DNA from: Yamadazyma tenuis
Lineage: Eukaryota; Ascomycota; Pichiomycetes; Serinales; Debaryomycetaceae
Assembly (NCBI RefSeq): GCF_029203305.1
Contig: NC_089467.1
Coordinates: forward strand, 930,001-994,000
Direction: 5' to 3'
Length of the DNA: 64,000 nt
The notes beneath the pieces are model-generated. The model was given only the letters and a program-made list of their open reading frames with translations, ran no database searches and was not told the DNA's origin. Below, piece after piece: positions 56,664-64,000 of this stretch. Positions within the stretch are counted from its first letter, which is position 1. Each line of letters starts with the position of its first letter. The position numbers and the translations under genes are program-made.

Positions 56664-59600
56664 ATGATGGATCAGTCGATTGCTTCGAGAAGGAATTCAC
56701 TCAGCTCCATATCGACAACAACCTCCAACATCTCCAATGCCACTGGAGTGTCCTCATCCAATAATCCCGGCTCTGGCGTGGGTGTTCGAGGCATGTCTAC
56801 CAACAATTTGATATCTATCGATAGTAAATTTGTCAAGAAAAATATGAAAAGATCGCCTAGTGATGTCAAGTTCTACAAGGCTCAAGGTGCCTATTTTTTC
56901 CCCAACGGTGAAATTTTCAGGCCCAGAGGTAGTCCAACCCGCCGAAGCAAACCCGGTAGGATCCCCATGCCTCCACCTCCCAGCGGCAGTGACAGAAACA
57001 TGTCGTACAACCAGCCTAACCAAGCGTTTGTTCCGCAAGGTCCTGTCAGTGTACCAGGAGTTTCCTCGGCCCCTACCCCCCAGGTCTCGTGCCACTCAGC
57101 CCAAGGCCAATTATCCTATGGCGCAGGGTTGTCTCGTACCACGTCGGCAGATTCATTGGTGTCGGTCGGCACCGGTGTGCTCCCTAGAACGTACTCAGGT
57201 ACCAGCATTCGCAAGACAAACAATAAACAGTTGGCACAATCGTTGAGAACAAATAAAGCAGATACTCCCACCAACATCTCGCTTTTCCAACAGCATTTGA
57301 ACCAACAGCACCAACAGCACCAACCCGGTCAGCTCCCCCAGCAGTACTCCCAACAGTTTCAGCAGTTTCAGCAGTTTCAGCAGTTTCAGCAGTTTCAGCA
57401 GTTTCAAATGCCTGAGAACCCTCATCCTGCTCCCCATCATCCACCTCATCGGCATACAAACCCACCTCAGGCCTACGTCCCATTGAATTCAAATAGCTCG
57501 TCCTACACTAGTTTGAAGAACTTACAGTCGAGTAACTTGATCAAGGGGTTGACATTGTTGGGGTCAAAACCGGATTTGGGCTTGGACGCTGGTACTCACT
57601 CGGATTCAAACTTGTCGAACTTCTCGACAAATACCTTGAACAGATCGACATCAAACACGCCCCAAACGTCGGTTTCTACCTCGGTGGAGGATGAGAAGGA
57701 CAAGTCTGACAAGTCAGATAGTTCGAGACCTAACTCGTGTTTGAATGGAGATACGATTTTGGAAGAAGCTCACAATGAAAGGGAAGAAACTTTAACAAAG
57801 TCTACTACGCCCATTCTTATGATGACTCCAGAGACCGAGTCAGTGGATGTATTTTCAACTCCTATGAGTTCGACTGATCTGGTACAGGATGCCGACGAAC
57901 AGTTTTCGACCCCCATGACTTCTCCTGTGGCACAAGATTACAAGAACAATGCTCGTGATGAAGTTGCTGTAGATGTGGGAGAGGCAAAGAAAGATTTGAC
58001 TGCTAAAGAGGTATCTGCTGCTTCTTCGGTGTATTCATCAATTGCTGATGATGAACCTGAAATTCCACGATCGAGTGTTACTGATTTGGCAAGCATCGGA
58101 GAAGAGCAGGATGCTCCCCAATTAAGCCCGACAACTTTCCAATTCATGTCTCCAACAGAGAGCCCTCGTTCACAGAAGAGTAACTCAACCCATGTGGTTT
58201 CGGTGGCTGCTGATAGCGATTCTTACAATTGCTCATCTGTCCAATCTTCGACGTTCCCTTCTCCAAGTTCATCAGGAGGCAGAGGAAGTGGAGATGTTGA
58301 TGACTTGCTCAATGGATATCAAAGTGAGAGTCCCTTATCCAAGCCTCCTCGTATGCCATCAATGGGTCTTATAAGAGATGACATTTTCGATAAGGTTGTG
58401 GATGAAGACTTAGGTCCTACTTCTTCTGACAACCAAATTACTCCCGGTTCTCCTCGCTCATTCAGCTCATTAGCAGGTTCTAACAAGGTATTAATCGATA
58501 AGAGAACAGAATCGTTGCAACTGCCTGTGGAATTGATGCCTTCACCAACGGTTTCAAACACAGAGGAAGTCGATGACAAGGCTGCAATTGAAGTAAGTGA
58601 AGAGGCTGTTGAGAATGTTTCAAATGAAGTACTGGACCAGGAACTTCCTGAACCAATGGAGATAGAGATTTCAACTGCTGCTGTCGAAGACACGCCAATT
58701 CCCCAGGAACCAGAACCGATTCCCAAAGTTGAACCAGAACCCATTCTTGAGGTTGAACCAAAACCCGAGTCGCTGTTGGGTGTCGCTGAGAAGCCCAAAC
58801 TCAAGTCAATGTTGGACGTTGCTAGTCCCCCAAAACAAGAATCTATGTTGGAGGTCGTAGAAAAGCCAAAGGCCACCAAGCCAGCACCAACTCCTGCTAT
58901 TATTGTGAAGAAGGATATACCATTGCAGCTTAGTTATAATGGCCCCAGAAGGAAGCCCCCTGCAACTAGTGTCCCAACTACACCAACAGATCCTGATAGT
59001 GGATTTGTTTCAATTGATGGAGCTACCGAAGATGAGCTCAACCAAACTGGTGACACCAACAAGTCTCTGCATAAATCTTTACCTTTGACCCCAAATTTCA
59101 GGTCCAAGGACAGGGAAATTAAAGGCTCCAAATCGATGGCTTCTCTTTCTGGTGATCCAGCTAAATCTATTTGGAAAAAGGTTTTCAATAAGAGGTCGGT
59201 TTCGAATAGGGAAGTTGGTGATCGCCAAATGGAGACTACACCCAGGGCCTCCATAGATGTGAAGTCTATCAAATCCAATACTTCGGTTACCGACAAAAAT
59301 GCACCCAGCATCTATAGTTCTACTTCCACAACTACTGCGGCGAAATTGAAGAAATTATCAGGATCTAAGCGAAACTTCTCACTCAAAGACTTGAAACTTT
59401 CCTCCTTTTCCAAACGTCAAGAAGCCCCTCCTCCATTGCCAAAAATTGTTATTCCTATGGAACCTGTGCAAACTCCCGAACCAGATATTTCGTTGATTTC
59501 TGAAGAGTTGACATTAACAAAGTTACCTTCCATTGAGCGGGAAGAGAACATGTTTGATGACATGTTGACAGCTTTTGATGAGAAATTAGAGCGTGTTGGA

Positions 59601-60389
59601 AGAAAAAACACTATCAAACCCAAGACTCTTACTATTACCGAACCATTTTTAAAGGATGACGAGTTGACTAGAGATCAAATTGAGGATCAACAGTTGAAAG
59701 ATAAACTATTATATCCGCTTTCAAGATCCAACAGTGATGAGTATATCGACGAAAACTTACAATTTTTGAAAGAAGAGTTGATATGGCCAATTGATACCGT
59801 GGCCGATGTTAAGTCATTTAGATCGGTTGAAGAACCAGCAAAGCCAGTTGAATCAAATGAATCAAATGAATCAAATGAGTCAGAAGAAGTCATCGGGGGA
59901 GAAGAAGATGTGTTCTTCATAGACAAAGAACAGTTGAACAATTTGTTCAATAACATCAGTGAAGGACAAAGAAGAAAACTCCCAATGCATTTGAAATACA
60001 TAAAGCAGTTCAAAGATTTCCATGTGTTAGAGATTAACATCAAGAAGTTTGAGAATTTGACAAACACGACTATAAAATCTAATGACCAGGATGTTGCATC
60101 AATTTTGAGAAGAAGGAACCAATATGGTACAAGAAACTCATTGAGTTCAAGGGACAGGCACCTGAAGAACAATCAAATTAAGAGCACAAAGGTTAAGTTT
60201 TCAAATAAAATTTCAATTAACGAAACCTTTTCTCCTGATTTATACTCAAGATACAATCGGGCAGTCACTCAATATACCTTGACAGAACACAATGATATTG
60301 CTAAAATCAAGAATGAGTTGAATGACTACAAATGTAACGAAATGTTGGTTCACGAGCAATCTCAAAACAACACCCATTTCTTTTACTGA
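56664..60389 (+). CDS. Large Ser/Pro/Glu-rich disordered protein, unknown function
   Basis: 1,241 codons from the tandem ATGs at 56664/56667. I cannot name it. The only ordered-looking N-terminal block is KRSPSDVKFYKAQGAYFFPNGEIFRPRG (about 62-90). The rest is low complexity: Gln/Phe repeats (about 231-248), Ser/Thr/Asp regions, and Glu/Pro-Val repeats (about 670-740). A basic patch (SIWKKVFNKRSVSNR, about 835) could bind membrane lipids. A C-terminal stretch is more conserved in look (FIDKEQLNNLFNNISEGQRRKLPMHLKYIKQFKDF, about 1090-1125). The layout suggests a cell-polarity or bud-neck scaffold, which is inference only. The long upstream region fits a regulated gene. Confidence 0.7.
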   Translation: MMDQSIASRRNSLSSISTTTSNISNATGVSSSNNPGSGVGVRGMSTNNLISIDSKFVKKNMKRSPSDVKFYKAQGAYFFPNGEIFRPRGSPTRRSKPGRIPMPPPPSGSDRNMSYNQPNQAFVPQGPVSVPGVSSAPTPQVSCHSAQGQLSYGAGLSRTTSADSLVSVGTGVLPRTYSGTSIRKTNNKQLAQSLRTNKADTPTNISLFQQHLNQQHQQHQPGQLPQQYSQQFQQFQQFQQFQQFQQFQMPENPHPAPHHPPHRHTNPPQAYVPLNSNSSSYTSLKNLQSSNLIKGLTLLGSKPDLGLDAGTHSDSNLSNFSTNTLNRSTSNTPQTSVSTSVEDEKDKSDKSDSSRPNSCLNGDTILEEAHNEREETLTKSTTPILMMTPETESVDVFSTPMSSTDLVQDADEQFSTPMTSPVAQDYKNNARDEVAVDVGEAKKDLTAKEVSAASSVYSSIADDEPEIPRSSVTDLASIGEEQDAPQLSPTTFQFMSPTESPRSQKSNSTHVVSVAADSDSYNCSSVQSSTFPSPSSSGGRGSGDVDDLLNGYQSESPLSKPPRMPSMGLIRDDIFDKVVDEDLGPTSSDNQITPGSPRSFSSLAGSNKVLIDKRTESLQLPVELMPSPTVSNTEEVDDKAAIEVSEEAVENVSNEVLDQELPEPMEIEISTAAVEDTPIPQEPEPIPKVEPEPILEVEPKPESLLGVAEKPKLKSMLDVASPPKQESMLEVVEKPKATKPAPTPAIIVKKDIPLQLSYNGPRRKPPATSVPTTPTDPDSGFVSIDGATEDELNQTGDTNKSLHKSLPLTPNFRSKDREIKGSKSMASLSGDPAKSIWKKVFNKRSVSNREVGDRQMETTPRASIDVKSIKSNTSVTDKNAPSIYSSTSTTTAAKLKKLSGSKRNFSLKDLKLSSFSKRQEAPPPLPKIVIPMEPVQTPEPDISLISEELTLTKLPSIEREENMFDDMLTAFDEKLERVGRKNTIKPKTLTITEPFLKDDELTRDQIEDQQLKDKLLYPLSRSNSDEYIDENLQFLKEELIWPIDTVADVKSFRSVEEPAKPVESNESNESNESEEVIGGEEDVFFIDKEQLNNLFNNISEGQRRKLPMHLKYIKQFKDFHVLEINIKKFENLTNTTIKSNDQDVASILRRRNQYGTRNSLSSRDRHLKNNQIKSTKVKFSNKISINETFSPDLYSRYNRAVTQYTLTEHNDIAKIKNELNDYKCNEMLVHEQSQNNTHFFY
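57354..57407 (+). repeat. Six 9-bp repeats coding for Gln-Phe-Gln
   Basis: CAGTTTCAG repeated five times and a sixth copy ending CAA, in frame with the large disordered protein. Units of 9 bp make copy-number change frame-neutral, so length polymorphism between strains is likely. Confidence 0.9.
59851..59880 (+). repeat. Three 9-bp repeats coding for Ser-Asn-Glu
   Basis: AATCAAATG-type units in tandem, in frame within the same large protein (SNESNESNES). Confidence 0.75.
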
Positions 60390-60459
60390 TATTTATATCT
60401 TATTTTATCTGAATGAAAACGAAATACACAAGTTTAGGAAATCGTAACCAGTAAAATTC

Positions 60460-60897
60460 TCAAGAGCCTCTGTAGGTAGTATAGCTGTGGTTCGCCAATA
60501 GCAAAGGTATATGATAGTGGTTGTCTGGGGGATTGTCGATAGTGAATATGATTTCAACAAACGGGAAGAATGTCCTTGAAGTATCACTCAATTCATGGAA
60601 GTACTTGCCAGTCAAGAATTTGATCTTGTATATACCAGGCACCAATTTATCCCACTTGCTACTATTAATTCCAATGTCTGAATTGTTGACATTTGGGTTG
60701 AAGACCCAGTCTTTAATTCTTCCATCCTGATCAGTCTTGTTCATTGCAAATGGTTCTGTGCTAGCTAGATCGTAACTCTTATCATCACTCTTGTCAGTAA
60801 CCAGTGGACCAATGTAGTAGATCGAGCATGTTACTCCCAGAGCAGGCCTGCCTCTCGTGGTATCCAATATGTGACATGTGATTGGGTCTACCGACAT
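60460..60897 (-). CDS. 5-hydroxyisourate hydrolase (transthyretin-like)
   Basis: 145 codons. It hydrolyses 5-hydroxyisourate, the product of urate oxidase, on the way to allantoin, usually in peroxisomes or cytosol. The family motifs are clear: PITCHILDTTRGRPALGV at the N terminus (His and Arg of the active site), FFPFVEIIFTI, HYHIPLLLANHSYTTYRGS at the C terminus. The final YRG-S tetrapeptide is the hallmark that separates the hydrolase from transthyretin. An internal insertion (about 33-48, DKSDDKSYDL) makes it slightly longer than bacterial enzymes. It implies the host can use purines as nitrogen source. Confidence 0.95.
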   Translation of the reverse strand: MSVDPITCHILDTTRGRPALGVTCSIYYIGPLVTDKSDDKSYDLASTEPFAMNKTDQDGRIKDWVFNPNVNNSDIGINSSKWDKLVPGIYKIKFLTGKYFHELSDTSRTFFPFVEIIFTIDNPPDNHYHIPLLLANHSYTTYRGS

Positions 60898-60997
60898 TTT
60901 TGAAGAAGAGCAAGATGTTCGTTATCACCAAATCGAGTCGGAGCATTCCGAGGGAATTCGCAGTGAAAAATAGACTGCAAAACTTTAGGATGTGTCA

Positions 60998-62410
60998 TTA
61001 ATGTATATATTTCCACTCCATACGACGACTGTCGTAACGCCAAAAACTCTCCTCTCCTTCAAGAAGGAGGTCAATTATTGCATTGAGATGTTTAGAAGTC
61101 ATTCCAGTACCTATAACATCTGGATAGCTTGACTTGAATATTCTGAGGTAGTTTTCTACGTCAAATACTTTGACTCCACCACTATTTCTGATAGCATCTA
61201 AGCACCCAATTATATGATTACAAATCTTCCAGAGATTGTGCAGTTTAACAGTTTGCGATTTTGTGGTCGTTATTAATCCCAAGGACGTTTGGAGATTGTG
61301 TCTGATGAAATGAAATGTTTCATGCTTAATAGCTAGAAAGTCTTGTTGATTCTTCGACGACCTTAGAGGTGCTTTAGAAATGGCAAGGTCGTAGAGAAGA
61401 GACGCAATTCTTCCATTTTGGTAGATTTCAAGTAATTTCATGGTCTCTCCTTTCTTTGATATAAGAAGCTTTATGATTTCAACGGTTATTTGGAACTCAG
61501 TAATTACCGGTGTGCTCACCAACTTAACCTGGGTAATCTCTAGTTCCTTGGCTTGTAGGTGCGCTTCTGTGGGGTTCTGGAAATATGACGAATTTGAATA
61601 CTCTTCTTCTGGTTCACTATCACTGATGTATACCACATCCTCATGAAGAATTGCGCTAGGTTCATCCAACACACTATCATGTTCCTTGACATCCAATGCA
61701 AGAATAGAATCTGCGGACTCATCGTCAGTAGAATCAAGTACAATTGGTAAAGAATCTTCAGTACCGAAGAGATCCTTGCGGCTATCAAGAAGAAAAGGAG
61801 CCACTTCTTCAGTATCTTCACCTGCACCAAACAAGTTGAATACCCATGCATTGGCCAACAATTCTTCACGAAGTGTCAAACACAGTTTCCAATGGTTCAA
61901 TTGTGGAAGCAAATTCTGATTGACACCTACACAAATGATACTTTCACATTGGATTTCCCGGACATTTCTGTACACTCTGACAGTTCCCGTCACCGTCACT
62001 TCTTTTCCATACGAGTTGCACACCGTAAGGCCACCATTGATATATGTCAGTTGAGACACTAGGGTGGTGATTATCAGATCAGTTCCTGAGAAATCGTCGA
62101 TTGTCACCTTAACAAAGGCCTTTTTCGATTCAGCAAATTCTTTATACTGCTCACCTACAATCTTACCGGTGACTTTGATTGACTTTAACGGGTGATTATT
62201 CATGAGGTAACAACCTGCTCTTTGCATTTGATATCCTCGTACACCATAGATTTGCACGCAATCTTGAAGATGGTGAATATCATGAATAAGGAGCGGACAA
62301 GTGGAGGAGAAATGAGGATTCAAGTGAAACAATTCAGGCACATAATATGAAATACCATCTCGTCGTACAAATATATGATTTTGGCTAGAAGCAAAATCAA
62401 TTATGTTCAT
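60998..62410 (-). CDS. STN1: Stn1, telomere-capping CST subunit
   Basis: 470 codons from ATG 62410; the frame extends upstream to 62578 but overlaps the RRP8 gene. Stn1 with Ten1 and Cdc13 binds single-stranded telomeric DNA and recruits polymerase alpha. An OB fold spans about 40-185 (NHPLKSIKVTGKIVGEQY, AFVKVTIDDFSGTDLIIT, VTVTGTVRVYRNVREIQC, then LNHWKLCLTLREELL). An acidic Ser/Asp linker follows (about 215-300). The C-terminal winged-helix pair ends FWRYDSRRMEWKYIH. The order of parts matches yeast Stn1 (494 in S. cerevisiae). It is divergent from RRP8 with 94 bp between ATGs. Confidence 0.9.
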   Translation of the reverse strand: MNIIDFASSQNHIFVRRDGISYYVPELFHLNPHFSSTCPLLIHDIHHLQDCVQIYGVRGYQMQRAGCYLMNNHPLKSIKVTGKIVGEQYKEFAESKKAFVKVTIDDFSGTDLIITTLVSQLTYINGGLTVCNSYGKEVTVTGTVRVYRNVREIQCESIICVGVNQNLLPQLNHWKLCLTLREELLANAWVFNLFGAGEDTEEVAPFLLDSRKDLFGTEDSLPIVLDSTDDESADSILALDVKEHDSVLDEPSAILHEDVVYISDSEPEEEYSNSSYFQNPTEAHLQAKELEITQVKLVSTPVITEFQITVEIIKLLISKKGETMKLLEIYQNGRIASLLYDLAISKAPLRSSKNQQDFLAIKHETFHFIRHNLQTSLGLITTTKSQTVKLHNLWKICNHIIGCLDAIRNSGGVKVFDVENYLRIFKSSYPDVIGTGMTSKHLNAIIDLLLEGEESFWRYDSRRMEWKYIH

Positions 62411-62468
62411 GAATGGTTCTGGGGGTTGTTGTGTACAAAATAATGCGTAAACAGTTAAATTGAATTGA

Positions 62469-62495
62469 GATGAGATGGAAAAAAAACATTTTGAT
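62469..62495. promoter_or_regulatory. PAC motif and A-rich RRPE-like word in the STN1/RRP8 promoter
   Basis: GATGAGATG at 62469-62477 (PAC core) is followed by GGAAAAAAAACATTTT, ending 11-12 bp before the RRP8 ATG at 62505. This fits the rRNA-processing role of RRP8. STN1 shares the same 94-bp gap. Confidence 0.55.
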
Positions 62496-62504
62496 AAGAT
62501 ATAG

Positions 62505-63680
62505 ATGGCTTTATTTGAAGTAGAAGGCTGGGATATTAAGACCAAGAAAATAGCCTTTGGGGCAACTCGAGATGCCAAGATCGAAAAGAGGCAAGAGAAA
62601 AACCAAAAGCGAAGAGAAAAGCAGAAAGAAACCGATGAAAAGTATCAAAAGATCAGAGACCTTAAACAGAAGGAGGACAAGACTCAACAACAAAAGAGAA
62701 AAATAGAAGAGGTAGAGGCCGAAAAAGAGGAGCAACCAGAAGAGACGTTACAACCGATTCAAGAGCTGCTGCCCTTGGTTCAACCAACGAAACTCACTCC
62801 ATTGCAGCAGAAAATGATGGCCAAATTATCTGGATCTAGGTTCAGGTGGATAAATGAACAATTGTATACCATCACCTCCGACTCTGCGTTGAAGTTGATC
62901 AAAGAACAACCAAGCTTGTTTGATGAATACCACCAAGGTTTCAGATCTCAAGTGCAGGCGTGGCCTGAAAACCCGGTGAATGTATTTGTGGATCAAATCA
63001 AATCGAGGTCTAACAGACCCGTGAATGCTCCTGGTGGATTACCAGGATTGTATCCGAATAAAGAAGTTGTCATAGCAGATATGGGGTGTGGTGAGGCTCA
63101 ACTTTCCTTGGATGTGAGTGACTTTTTGAAAGGAGGAAACAAAAACTCAAAGAATTTTAAAGGTAAACCATCGAGAAAACCCAAAATCACTGTGCATAGT
63201 TTTGATTTGAAAAAGGTCAACAACAGAATAACTGTTGCCGATATAAAGAACGTTCCTTTACCAGACGAATCGTGCACTATAGTGATATTTTGTTTGGCCT
63301 TAATGGGGACGAACTTCTTGGACTTTATTGAAGAGGCCCACCGAATCTTAGCTCCTAGAGGAGAATTATGGGTTGCCGAAATCAAATCCAGATTTACCGA
63401 AAATGAAAAGAAGACAAAAGAAGAAGTAGGTGACGAGTTTGTGAATGCCATAAAGATGTCTGGATTCTTTCATAAGAATACCGACAATAGCAACAAGATG
63501 TTTACCAGATTCGAGTTCTTCAAACCCCAACAGGATATTATCGAAGAGAGAAATCAAAAGTTGCATAGAAGAAAGAAGTTCATTGAACATGAGACCGAAA
63601 CAGAAGAGTTCAAGAAAAAGAGAGAGTCAAGGCCCGAAGGACAATGGTTACTTAAACCTTGTATATATAAGAGGAGGTAG
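62505..63680 (+). CDS. RRP8: 25S rRNA (adenine-N1) methyltransferase Rrp8
   Basis: 391 codons, as in S. cerevisiae (392). It makes m1A645 in 25S rRNA and acts in the nucleolus. The N terminus (MALFEVEGWDI) leads into a long Lys/Glu/Gln-rich helix (about 20-85). The Rossmann-like methyltransferase starts at FRWINEQLYT (about 110), with SAM-binding VVIADMGCGEAQLSLDV (about 188), DIKNVPLPDESCTIVIFCLALMG and RILAPRGELWVAEIKSRF. The PAC promoter motif supports the assignment. Confidence 0.97.
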   Translation: MALFEVEGWDIKTKKIAFGATRDAKIEKRQEKNQKRREKQKETDEKYQKIRDLKQKEDKTQQQKRKIEEVEAEKEEQPEETLQPIQELLPLVQPTKLTPLQQKMMAKLSGSRFRWINEQLYTITSDSALKLIKEQPSLFDEYHQGFRSQVQAWPENPVNVFVDQIKSRSNRPVNAPGGLPGLYPNKEVVIADMGCGEAQLSLDVSDFLKGGNKNSKNFKGKPSRKPKITVHSFDLKKVNNRITVADIKNVPLPDESCTIVIFCLALMGTNFLDFIEEAHRILAPRGELWVAEIKSRFTENEKKTKEEVGDEFVNAIKMSGFFHKNTDNSNKMFTRFEFFKPQQDIIEERNQKLHRRKKFIEHETETEEFKKKRESRPEGQWLLKPCIYKRR

Positions 63681-63728
63681 GAAAATTTGAACAATTAAGT
63701 TGAATTAAATCTTCTATATATCTATCTA

Positions 63729-64000
63729 TTATAATAATCCGTCATATTTAGAAATAACCAGGTGAACCAAATCGGTTAATTCTTGTTTTCTAACGTCATC
63801 ACACCACGAATGCTTGATGCTGCTGAGAGCAATAAACTTCCAGTCATCAACAGAAAGACCGAAATGCTTTTGAACTGCCAAGTAGTTGTCTAAGATGTAT
63901 CCACCAAAATAAGCTGGATCATCGGAGTTGATGGAGAAAGGCACCTTTTTGTCCAAAAACTTTCTTAATGGCAATTTGCCAATGTCATCGACAACTCTTA
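63729..64000 (-). CDS. AAH1: Adenine deaminase, C-terminal part (5' partial)
   Basis: The frame is open to the last base, so only the C-terminal ~90 residues are in the window. Adenine deaminase converts adenine to hypoxanthine and ammonia in purine salvage. The segment RVVDDIGKLPLRKFLDKKVPF followed by SINSDDPAYFGGYILDNY carries the metal-binding Asp region of the fungal Aah1 branch of the adenosine/adenine deaminase family. SIKHSWCDDVRKQEL is another family word. The rest of the gene lies outside the window. Confidence 0.93.
   Translation of the reverse strand, partial: RVVDDIGKLPLRKFLDKKVPFSINSDDPAYFGGYILDNYLAVQKHFGLSVDDWKFIALSSIKHSWCDDVRKQELTDLVHLVISKYDGLL

Noticed and set aside
62411..62578. 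N-terminal extension of STN1 across the RRP8 start
   Set aside because: The extension overlaps the RRP8 coding start and PAC promoter. Similarity to Stn1 starts after ATG 62410.

Overview
This window is a gene-dense nuclear chromosome segment of a budding yeast in the CUG-Ser (CTG) clade, the Debaryomyces/Meyerozyma/Scheffersomyces/Candida group; I do not place it to species. The main evidence is CTG codons at positions that are serine (or Ser/Thr) in nearly all relatives. The clearest are the INK-S-ADERGFG motif of the RNA polymerase I second subunit (42965-42963, minus) and the HRIGQ-[T/S]-RDV helicase motif of SWR1 (23528-23530). Leucines encoded by CTG in a standard-code translation should therefore be read as serine. 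Retention of a respiratory complex I subunit (NDUFB8 type, 18325) also excludes Saccharomyces-like yeasts. Genes are compact and almost all intronless.

Layout. 1-4014: 3' half of TOR kinase (5' end outside the window). 4083-13651: RCL1 (-), TAF4, the condensin subunit YCS4, the lysophospholipid acyltransferase ALE1 and ferrochelatase HEM15 (+). 13702-17437 (-): MED4, a NAM8-like RNA-binding protein, and a broken copy of the meiotic FHA kinase MEK1 that still carries a recognisable intron. 17620-24437 (+): two small mitochondrial proteins (the second a complex I subunit), SWR1 and the V-ATPase G subunit VMA10. 24532-30930: MSC7-like aldehyde dehydrogenase (-), RQC1/TCF25 (-), a DH-domain RhoGEF-like protein (+), RTC3 (-). 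31548: tRNA-Leu(UAA). 32122-41657: a DHA1 drug/polyamine transporter, GUS1 (-), a DUF155/RMD8-like protein, an unknown protein, SWT1, a NEJ1/XLF-like end-joining factor (-) and YFH7-like kinase. 41763-55573: RPA135 (-), THG1 (+), a secretory-pathway protein of unknown function, a CBM21 phosphatase-targeting subunit (-), GLN4 (-), MAG1 (+), a small secreted or anchored protein (-). 56664-64000: a large disordered protein (+), 5-hydroxyisourate hydrolase (-), STN1 (-), RRP8 (+) and the C-terminal part of adenine deaminase AAH1 (-).

These are mostly housekeeping genes, not a linked pathway. Some themes recur. Ribosome-biogenesis genes (RCL1, RPA135, RRP8) carry PAC/RRPE-like promoter words. Two related class I aminoacyl-tRNA synthetases (GUS1, GLN4) lie about 15 kb apart. 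An 8-bp palindrome, GTGCGCAC, and a related GTGCGCG word sit just upstream of several start codons. The most notable observations are the degraded MEK1 gene, the promoter palindrome, a duplicated CGG-rich block in front of the transporter, and some tightly packed gene junctions. I found no transposon, CRISPR array or clear horizontally acquired cassette.
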